From an uncultured Prevotella sp. (lineage in GTDB: Bacteria > Bacteroidota > Bacteroidia > Bacteroidales > Bacteroidaceae), in NCBI GenBank assembly GCA_946624005.1, contig CAMORS010000022.1, positions 1 to 34,270 on the forward strand: 34,270 nt of DNA, in the 5' to 3' direction. Position numbers and translations under genes: made by a program. A model generated the notes under the pieces. That model saw only the letters and a program-made list of their open reading frames with translations, did no database searches and was not told where the DNA came from. Each line of letters begins with the position of its first letter. Position 1 is the first letter of the stretch. Shown here piece after piece: positions 23,992 to 30,164 of this stretch.

Positions 23992-25185
23992 TCATTTTAA
24001 GCGAGCCAGTGCTTCACCGATACGAGTCATGGCCTGACGGATATTGTTCTCGCTCGTGGCATAGCTCAGACGGAGACAGTCGGGCGAGCCAAAGGCATCA
24101 CCAGCCACAGTGGCCACATGAGCCTGTTCGAGCAGATAGAGGGCGAGGTCGGTAGAAGAGCCTATCGTCTGACGGCCGTCGGTCTTCCCGAAGAATGCGC
24201 AGCACCGCGGGAAAAGATAGAAAGCCCCATCGGGCCGGTTCACTTCCAGGCCCGGGATATCACTGGCCAACCTGACGATAAGGTCGCGCCGCAGCTGGAA
24301 AGCCTGCCGCATGTCTTCCACGCATTGCTGACTGGCCTGATAGGCTCGCAGGGCTGCCTTCTGGCTGATGGAGCCGGGACCACTGGTGTACTGGCCCTGC
24401 AACTTGCTCATGGCTTGTGCGAGCCATAACGGCGAAGCCGAGAAACCGATGCGCCAGCCTGTCATAGCGTAGGCCTTGCTCACACCGTTGATGAGGATGG
24501 TGCGCTGCTGCATGCCTTCGGCAAGTGCGATGCTGGCATGCGCGCCGGTATAGTTGATGTGCTCGTAGATCTCGTCGGAGATGACGTACAGTCCTTCGTG
24601 CTGCACAACAACCTCAGCCAAGGCCTCCAATTCGGCCTGCGTATAGACGCTCCCCGTGGGGTTGCAGGGCGAACAGACGATGAGCAGCCTGGTACGTGGA
24701 GTGATGGCGGCTGCCAACAGCTCGGGCGTCATCTTGAATCCCTGCTCGAAAGTGGTTTCGACGACCACGGGATTGCCGCCAGCCAGCTTCACCATTTGCG
24801 GATAACTCACCCAATAGGGCGCGGGGATGATGACATCGTCGCCTTCGTCGACAAGCGACAGGATGGCGTTGCACACACATTGCTTGGCACCGTTCGACAC
24901 GACGATCTCGCCTTTCTCGTATTCGAGCCGATTCTCCGTTCTGAGCTTTTCCACGATGGCCTCGCGCAGATCGGCATAGCCCGGCACGGGCGAATAGCGC
25001 GTATGGTTGTCCTGGATGGCATGAATGCCTTCCTCCTTGATATGTTGCGGCGTATTGAAGTCGGGTTCTCCCACGCTGAGGTTGATAACGTCGATGCCTT
25101 GAGCCTGCATATCACTGCTTTTCTGCGACATCGCGAGCGTGGCTGATGGTGAAAGTCGATTGATGCGTTTTGATAAATGGTTCAT
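23992..25185 (-). CDS. aspC: Pyridoxal-phosphate aspartate aminotransferase
   Basis: 397 aa from the ATG at 25185. Fold-type I aminotransferase: INLSVGEPDFNTPQHIKEEG near residue 35, VSNGAKQCV, the IVCSPCNPTGSVYT motif, YVISDEIYEH, and the PLP lysine in SKAYAMTGWRIGF (Lys at about 237). This matches subgroup I-beta aspartate aminotransferases, which interconvert aspartate and oxaloacetate with glutamate. The longer frame to 25383 is rejected because the -7 element at 25276-25283 lies inside it. The substrate could be another amino acid. Confidence 0.9.
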   Translation of the reverse strand: MNHLSKRINRLSPSATLAMSQKSSDMQAQGIDVINLSVGEPDFNTPQHIKEEGIHAIQDNHTRYSPVPGYADLREAIVEKLRTENRLEYEKGEIVVSNGAKQCVCNAILSLVDEGDDVIIPAPYWVSYPQMVKLAGGNPVVVETTFEQGFKMTPELLAAAITPRTRLLIVCSPCNPTGSVYTQAELEALAEVVVQHEGLYVISDEIYEHINYTGAHASIALAEGMQQRTILINGVSKAYAMTGWRIGFSASPLWLAQAMSKLQGQYTSGPGSISQKAALRAYQASQQCVEDMRQAFQLRRDLIVRLASDIPGLEVNRPDGAFYLFPRCCAFFGKTDGRQTIGSSTDLALYLLEQAHVATVAGDAFGSPDCLRLSYATSENNIRQAMTRIGEALARLK

Positions 25186-25275
25186 GCGATAGTTTGTTTT
25201 TTGTTTGCGTCTATACCTATTTATATATAGGGCGTGGATGATGGGCTTCCACGATTCCAAATAAGTAAGACGCTG

Positions 25276-25283
25276 CAAATTTA
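25276..25283 (-). promoter_or_regulatory. -7 promoter element of the aminotransferase gene
   Basis: TAAATTTG on the minus strand, about 90 nt upstream of the ATG at 25185. Confidence 0.6.
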
Positions 25284-25383
25284 CACAAAATTTTCGAAAA
25301 AAGAAACGAGGGATGAAAAAAAATGAACATTTTTCCCGCCGACGACTTGCATGCCGCGGTGGGAGAAGGGGAAAGATGTTCAC

Positions 25384-25515
25384 AGAGATGGTTTCTGAGG
25401 GTGACAGAGATTATCTCTGAGGGTGTCGCAGATAATCTCTGATGGTGTCGCAGATAATCTCTAATGGCATCGGAGATAATCTCTGATGGCATCAGAGACC
25501 GTCTCTCTGTTCAGC
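25384..25515. repeat. 22-bp tandem repeats with internal palindromes
   Basis: Six copies (the last degenerate) starting at 25384, 25406, 25428, 25450, 25472 and 25494. The unit reads GCAGATAATCTCTGATGGTG plus TC. Each has an AGAGATTATCTCT-like inverted core, so each unit can form a small hairpin. There are no unique spacers, so it is not a CRISPR. The unit length is not a multiple of 3, which argues against coding. Confidence 0.85.
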
Positions 25516-25623
25516 CGAATTTGCAATTCGGCTGATAGGGAAGTTTGCATTTGCAATGCGCAATACGGGTTTCTCGCATTACAAATGCTTGCACTCATAG
25601 CGGGCGAATTACAAATTCGCCCG
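25511..25623. repeat. Cluster of four palindromes with TGC or ACA centres (REP-like)
   Basis: 25511-25535 (arms TCAGCCGAATT, centre TGC), 25547-25559 (GCATT-TGC-AATGC), 25576-25588 (GCATT-ACA-AATGC) and 25601-25623 (CGGGCGAATT-ACA-AATTCGCCCG). The arms differ but are perfectly complementary within each copy, while the centre is one of two. This looks like a dispersed REP-type family. No RAYT transposase is in the window. Confidence 0.8.
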
Positions 25624-25639
25624 AACTTTTGGAGAAATG

Positions 25640-25663
25640 CATAAGTGGCAGGTGTCATGCTGA
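25640..25663. repeat. REP-like repeat, partial copy
   Basis: GTGGCAGGTGTCATGCT matches one arm of the elements at 18037 and 34187, with the flanking CATAA also found next to the 34187 copy. The second arm is missing. Confidence 0.6.
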
Positions 25664-25670
25664 AAAAACG

Positions 25671-25695
25671 GGTACTAATCCTTATTGTAACATTT
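25671..25695. repeat. Single-unit copy of the GGTACTAAT...TTATTGT repeat
   Basis: GGTACTAATCCTTATTGTAA followed by CATTT, in the same orientation as the repeat at 26176-26216 but with one GTGACATT-like unit instead of three. Confidence 0.75.
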
Positions 25696-25873
25696 GGGCT
25701 CAAACGGCATCATCAGCGCTCGAAAAGAGGCAACTGCGCACGCAAAAAGGGCGTCTAAACAACCAAAAAGGGCACCTACCTGACCGAAAAACGCCACCTA
25801 CCGAGCAAAACGTGAGTTAACGAATATAAAACTAATGTTAAGCAACCTTTCGCAGAAATCAAGAAAAGCCCCG

Positions 25874-26216
25874 AAAACGTCACAATGTCACAATGTCACA
25901 ATAACATTTAGTACCTAACACATGCAGAGTGGGTTAAAAATCGAAAATTTTACCGACCGTATTATATATTATATATATTATTATAATTATATATACTTAT
26001 TATATATACTATTTAATTTTCGTTATATGCGATTTAACGCGATTTTCTCGAAGTAGTTGGCGTTTTTGCTTGTGCAGATGCACTTTTTTCTTCAAGACAT
26101 CGCGTTTTTCGAGGTCCTGTCTGCGTTGTTCTGAACAAACAGATAAACACTTGTTAACGTTTCAAACCGTGAAAGGTACTAATCTTATTGTGACATTGTG
26201 ACATTGTGACATTTTA
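25874..26216. repeat. AT-rich island between near-perfect inverted repeats
   Basis: The left arm 25874-25915 is the near-exact reverse complement of the right arm 26176-26216 (one indel and about two substitutions by eye). Each arm has three tandem GTCACAAT / ATTGTGAC octamers followed by TTAGTACC-like ends. The interior of about 260 bp has no gene, a core of almost pure A/T near 25966-26022 and smaller palindromes. The right arm includes the stop codon of the MATE gene. It could be a non-autonomous mobile element, a regulatory or protein-binding region, or a very large hairpin. Confidence 0.75.
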
Positions 26217-27623
26217 TAGGGTAGCATTCCCCATTTTCCTCATCCACTTCTCTGAGAGCATGCGCCAAAGGAAAATGCTTCCGCGGAAGGTCAGTTCGAC
26301 AGCCATAGCGAACCATACGCCTCGCAGTCCGTAGCGGGGTGCCAACAGGGCAGCCAGCGAGAGGCGCACCATCCACATTGAGCAGAGGTTCATGATGGCA
26401 GGCTTCAGCGTGTCGCCCGCACCCACACAGATGCTGTAGCACACGATGGAGGCAGCAAACATCGGTTCGGCGAAGGCTTCGATGCGAAGGGCGGCGGCCC
26501 CGAGGTCGATGATCTCCTGGACGGGTGTCATCAGGGCCATCAGCTGTGGGGCCGTGATGAACATCAGGATGCCCATGACGAGCATCACGATCATGCCCGA
26601 CGACACGGTGAGCCGTGCAAACGAGCGGCACAGGTCGCGTCGTGCTGCTCCGATGCTCTGTCCTATCAGCGTCGTGGCAGCCTCGCCAATGCCGTAGCCG
26701 GGCATATAGCACACACTCTCAGCCGTGATGGCGAAAGTGTTGGCAGCGATGGCGATGTTGCCTAAGGGTGCCACGATGATGGTGCTTACAATCTGCGCGC
26801 CCCCCATCAGAATCGACTGCAGGGCCATCGGAGCGGCTATGCTGAGCGCATTGCGCACATAGTTCCAGTTGAAGAAGCGGCGCAGGTTGGTCTGCACGTC
26901 GTTGTTGACACTGCCGAAGAGGGCGAGCATCTTGTTGCGGTAGAGGGCGATGTAGGCTTGCACCGCTCCGCCAATGACGATAGCGAGCGCCGTTCCCAAG
27001 GCAACACCCAGCACACCGAGGTGGAAGATGAAGATGAAGATGAAGTTGAACACCACGTCCATGATGCACATCACAACGCTCATGACGCTCGGTGTCCGCA
27101 TGTCGCCCGAGCATTTCAGCATGGCACCCGACAGTCCCGACAGCTGGAAGAAGGGGATGATGCAGGCGAAGACGCCGAAGTAGATGCTGGCATCGCGGGC
27201 AATATCCTCTCCGCCCCCGAGCCAATAGGGCAGGAAGGGCGCTATAGAGATGCCGACGAGGGCGACGAAGAGAGCGAAGAGCAACGTGCAGAGCAGTCCG
27301 TGACGGAATACGTGTCGCGCCTTCACCAGGTCGTTGGCACCGATGAAGTGGGCCACCTGCACGGAGAATCCCATCGAAGCAGCGTTGGTCAGTCCGCCGA
27401 TGAGCCATGTCGACGACTCCACCAGTCCGCAGGCTGCCGCCGCCTCCACGCTGATGCGCCCCACCATCGCCTGGTCGATGAAGAACATCACGACGCTCGT
27501 CAGCTGTGCCAATATCGACGGAATGCTCAGCTGAAAGATCAGGCTGAGCTTGTCGTGGCGCGTCATCTGTCGGCCTTCGCGTATCTTCAGGAGCAGTGCT
27601 TCACTCTCTTTTTTCGAAAACAT
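26214..27623 (-). CDS. MATE-family multidrug/cation antiporter
   Basis: 469 aa, twelve predicted membrane segments in two related halves. The first half starts LIFQLSIPSILAQLTSVVMF ... FIDQAMVGRISVEAAAACGL, and the second half repeats the pattern in IAAPMALQSILMGGAQIVST ... IAANTFAITAESVCYMPGYG. This is the DinF/NorM-like MATE pattern, exporting organic cations in exchange for Na+ or H+. Substrates are unknown. The N-terminus LLLKIREGRQMT matches Bacteroidota relatives, which supports the 27623 start. The -7 element ends only 5 nt upstream, so the mRNA would be nearly leaderless; Met20 at 27566 is the alternative start. Confidence 0.9.
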   Translation of the reverse strand: MFSKKESEALLLKIREGRQMTRHDKLSLIFQLSIPSILAQLTSVVMFFIDQAMVGRISVEAAAACGLVESSTWLIGGLTNAASMGFSVQVAHFIGANDLVKARHVFRHGLLCTLLFALFVALVGISIAPFLPYWLGGGEDIARDASIYFGVFACIIPFFQLSGLSGAMLKCSGDMRTPSVMSVVMCIMDVVFNFIFIFIFHLGVLGVALGTALAIVIGGAVQAYIALYRNKMLALFGSVNNDVQTNLRRFFNWNYVRNALSIAAPMALQSILMGGAQIVSTIIVAPLGNIAIAANTFAITAESVCYMPGYGIGEAATTLIGQSIGAARRDLCRSFARLTVSSGMIVMLVMGILMFITAPQLMALMTPVQEIIDLGAAALRIEAFAEPMFAASIVCYSICVGAGDTLKPAIMNLCSMWMVRLSLAALLAPRYGLRGVWFAMAVELTFRGSIFLWRMLSEKWMRKMGNATL

Positions 27624-27628
27624 GGGTG

Positions 27629-27636
27629 CAAAATTA
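27629..27636 (-). promoter_or_regulatory. -7 promoter element of the MATE gene
   Basis: TAATTTTG on the minus strand, unusually close (5 nt) to the ATG at 27623. Confidence 0.6.
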
Positions 27637-27690
27637 CGAAATTATTCCGACATACAACACATCAGCCCGATTATTTCGCTCTTTCTGCGA

Positions 27691-27822
27691 AAAAAGAATC
27701 CCGTCTGCCTAAGGAGGGAAGCAGACGGGTCGTTTTACCTTAATAATACCTATCTATTGCAATCTTTTTTACCTTCTCTATTGAAGATTCAATGTAAAAA
27801 CATTACAAATCTTATCAATTTG
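27691..27822 (-). ncRNA. Candidate small RNA with its own promoter and terminator
   Basis: A -7 element TACCTTTG (minus, 27836-27829) is followed 100 nt later by a 9-bp stem CCCGTCTGC / GCAGACGGG (27700-27729) and a T6 run on the minus strand. The roughly 130-nt unit has no ORF longer than a few codons and is not joined to the MATE gene, which has its own promoter. The terminator could instead serve read-through from the upstream nuclease gene. Confidence 0.35.
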
Positions 27823-27828
27823 ATACTG

Positions 27829-27836
27829 CAAAGGTA
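27829..27836 (-). promoter_or_regulatory. -7 promoter element of the candidate small RNA
   Basis: TACCTTTG on the minus strand in AT-rich DNA, more than 200 nt from the next gene start. Confidence 0.5.
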
Positions 27837-27886
27837 GAATAAATATCTTTTTGTCGTACACATTTATGACGATTTTTTGTCATTTT

Positions 27887-27920
27887 GCCCTGTTTTCTTG
27901 ACCCACATCAAGAAAAAGGG
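27887..27920 (-). terminator. Hairpin downstream of the modular endonuclease gene
   Basis: CCCT.TTTCTTGA / TCAAGAAA.AGGG-type stem with a 6-nt loop, starting 17 nt past the stop codon. It lacks a clear T run on the minus strand, so its terminator activity is uncertain. Confidence 0.4.
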
Positions 27921-27936
27921 TGTTCTCGGAGCCGTC

Positions 27937-30039
27937 CTACTGTATTCCCCAGAACTGCAGGTTGAGTTCCTGCTGCACTGTTGCCTCGATGTCGTCGGGC
28001 AGGTTGCAGAAGAAGTCGATGCCCGTCCGCTCCTCCAGCTCGTCCACGGTGATGGCATAGTCTTTGGGCTTCGCTTTGGTGATGCTCTGCGAGGTATGCT
28101 CCGTCCAGAAGGCGATGGCATGATACTGCCCGGCTTTGTAGCAGAGCACTGCCATGTAGAAGTATTTCGGCACGAGCAGGTGGGCACTGGTCTTCGTGCT
28201 GTTGGTGTAGCCCAGGATGTCGTCGTCGTTGTCGATGGTGCCGGCCTTTACGACGTAGAGGGTGTCGCGGAAGGTAGCGTTGTTGCCCCATCTGTTGACG
28301 GTATTCTCCAGCGTCTGCCACAGTCCGCCATTGTGCGCCTGGTATTGCGGATGGGCATTGCTCATGTAGAACGTCTGCTTGTTCTGGTCCTCCGAGCTCT
28401 GGCGGTCGTTCGACATGCACATGTGGCCACGCGAATAACCGCTGCCATTGTAGTCTTCGGTGTGGGTCTGATAAGCTTTCGGGATGTCCGGGTCGTCCAT
28501 CCACCCATTGCTTCTCCCCACCCCATTGTCAGGAATACCGTCGTGGAACTCGTAGCAGGTCCACCGCTGCGACTTCTTCGTGCAGTCCCATTCGAGCGAG
28601 TAGGTGATGCCATATTCTTCCGTCTTCTTGACAATCACCAGGTTGTTGTCCGTATCTTCGTTCAGGTGGGGATATTCCAGTCGCCAAGCCTCCGGTGCAT
28701 CGAGCGTCGGGTTGCGGTTGAGGTTGGTTGCCACGACAATCTCCTCGTAGATCTCCCGGATGCGCAGGTTGCGCACCTCCCACGTTGCCGAGCTGCCGCC
28801 GCACGAATAGTAGAGCGCCACGACGACGGCACTCTCGCCGAGGAAGCGTTCAGGAATATTCCGTGTCCAGTCGTAGAAGGTTGCCCAGTCGTTGCCCTGC
28901 GTGAGCGAACCGGTGATGTCCGTCCATTCGGTCGTTGAAGCCTCGCCGGTGAAGTAGTCGGTGATGAGCACACGGTTGGCTGTACCGCTACGCGCGTACC
29001 TTAATATATATTCGAACGACATCTCCACCTGCTTGGCACGGCTCATGTCCATGGGCTGCGAAATGAGATAGCTCTCCGACGGAGTGGTGTTTCCTCCGAC
29101 ATAGCCTGTAGCCTTGGCTGACGAGAAATCGATGACCCACGGTAGTCCCTTCGGTGTGTCGACGCTGAACGATCCGAACTCGGTATAGAATTTCTCCTCA
29201 GCATAGATGGTCGGTGCTGCCGTATAGGGCGAGAAGCTGGGTCGTGAGAGTGTCAGGCTGTCGATGCGTTCCCAGGGGAAGGCATGCGTGGCGCGCGTGG
29301 TGGTCACCCAGAGGCTGTCCTGATTGCCATCCTGCTGAAAGAGGATGCACTCTATGGAGTCGACATCATAGACGTGGAAGGTCTGCCCCTTGTTGACGTA
29401 GAGGGAGTCGGCTGGGGGGGCGAGGTGGCGGGGGGTCTTGAGGGGGCGAGTTCTTTCGAGGAGTGAGGTTTTTTCGAGGTGCGAGGTACGAGGTACCTCG
29501 TACCTCGATTGTCCTTCGTACCTCGAAACGCCAGAAGTCACCTTGACAGCCACACTGCCTGCCCTGACAACCAACATGCCTTCTGGCAGCTGAGCGGTGC
29601 TGAGCGTAGCATTGCCATGCACATCGGCTCGGGTTGAACCGACGAAGCGACCGTCGATCGTGTAGGCCGCAACGGGAGTATAGGGTTCGAGCGAATGGAA
29701 CGTGATGCCGTCGCCCGTCTGCTGCCAGAAGATGGTTGATGGGTGTTGAGAGTCGGGTGATGAGAGTTGGGTGATCTCCGTAGGTATCGCCGGCAGGTCG
29801 GGCATCGTGTCGGTGAACGTCACCGTGGCGATGTCGCGACGGTCGAACGTATATTCCGCATCGGCCGTTCTCACCATCATCTCATAGTCGGCAAACTTCA
29901 GCACGGGCCGTTCTGCAAGCTGCAACACCGTGAGCTGCTCGTTGGTGGCTGTGACAATCATATAGACCTTCGCCTGTCCGCAGAGCGGGAGGAGGGTCAG
30001 CAAAAGCAATATGCCTTGTAAGAATTTATTCCTATCCAT
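27937..30039 (-). CDS. Modular secreted DNA/RNA non-specific endonuclease
   Basis: 700 aa. Signal peptide (FLQGILLLLTLLPLCGQA). Modules: a small beta domain (about 24-80), a sorting-domain-like segment (about 112-167: VAAYTIDGRFVGSTRADVHG, then LPEGMLVVRAGSVAVKV), a repeat-encoded linker (about 172-209), a second small beta domain (about 212-270), a jelly-roll-like region resembling 'choice-of-anchor' domains (about 285-430), and a C-terminal NUC1-type nuclease. The catalytic motif reads SRGHMCMSNDR, with Ser for the usual Asp, as in several Bacteroidota homologues; FYMSNAHPQYQAHNGGLW supplies the metal Asn. Activity is likely. The internal sorting-like segment and simple repeats suggest a gene fusion. 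Confidence 0.8.
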   Translation of the reverse strand: MDRNKFLQGILLLLTLLPLCGQAKVYMIVTATNEQLTVLQLAERPVLKFADYEMMVRTADAEYTFDRRDIATVTFTDTMPDLPAIPTEITQLSSPDSQHPSTIFWQQTGDGITFHSLEPYTPVAAYTIDGRFVGSTRADVHGNATLSTAQLPEGMLVVRAGSVAVKVTSGVSRYEGQSRYEVPRTSHLEKTSLLERTRPLKTPRHLAPPADSLYVNKGQTFHVYDVDSIECILFQQDGNQDSLWVTTTRATHAFPWERIDSLTLSRPSFSPYTAAPTIYAEEKFYTEFGSFSVDTPKGLPWVIDFSSAKATGYVGGNTTPSESYLISQPMDMSRAKQVEMSFEYILRYARSGTANRVLITDYFTGEASTTEWTDITGSLTQGNDWATFYDWTRNIPERFLGESAVVVALYYSCGGSSATWEVRNLRIREIYEEIVVATNLNRNPTLDAPEAWRLEYPHLNEDTDNNLVIVKKTEEYGITYSLEWDCTKKSQRWTCYEFHDGIPDNGVGRSNGWMDDPDIPKAYQTHTEDYNGSGYSRGHMCMSNDRQSSEDQNKQTFYMSNAHPQYQAHNGGLWQTLENTVNRWGNNATFRDTLYVVKAGTIDNDDDILGYTNSTKTSAHLLVPKYFYMAVLCYKAGQYHAIAFWTEHTSQSITKAKPKDYAITVDELEERTGIDFFCNLPDDIEATVQQELNLQFWGIQ
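29414..29525. repeat. G-run and 7-nt repeat block inside the endonuclease gene
   Basis: On +, runs of G7, G6 and G5 (29414-29446) are followed by CGAGGTG/CGAGGTA 7-nt units and a perfect 26-nt palindrome at 29482-29507. It encodes residues about 172-209. Slippage in the G runs or a 7-nt change would shift the frame before the nuclease domain. Confidence 0.7.
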
Positions 30040-30062
30040 CGTCGTATTTTTTTATCAGTCTG

Positions 30063-30070
30063 CAAATATA
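30063..30070 (-). promoter_or_regulatory. -7 promoter element of the modular endonuclease gene
   Basis: TATATTTG on the minus strand with TTTG (30094-30091) 20 bp upstream as -33. It makes the nuclease gene independent of the GH2 gene. Confidence 0.75.
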
Positions 30071-30164
30071 GCATTTTTTTGGAACATCCGCAAACTTTTT
30101 GGCTCTTTTTATAACTTTGTTTGGAAAATGCAATCCTCCTTTAGGGTCGCGATGTATCGTGTCG

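Noticed and set aside
25384..25515. CRISPR array
   Set aside because: Repeats are contiguous with no unique spacers and no cas genes nearby.
25874..26216. Chromosomal origin (oriC)
   Set aside because: It has repeats and an A/T core, but I found no DnaA boxes of the TTATCCACA type and no dnaA or dnaN neighbour. A plasmid-like or unknown role is not excluded.
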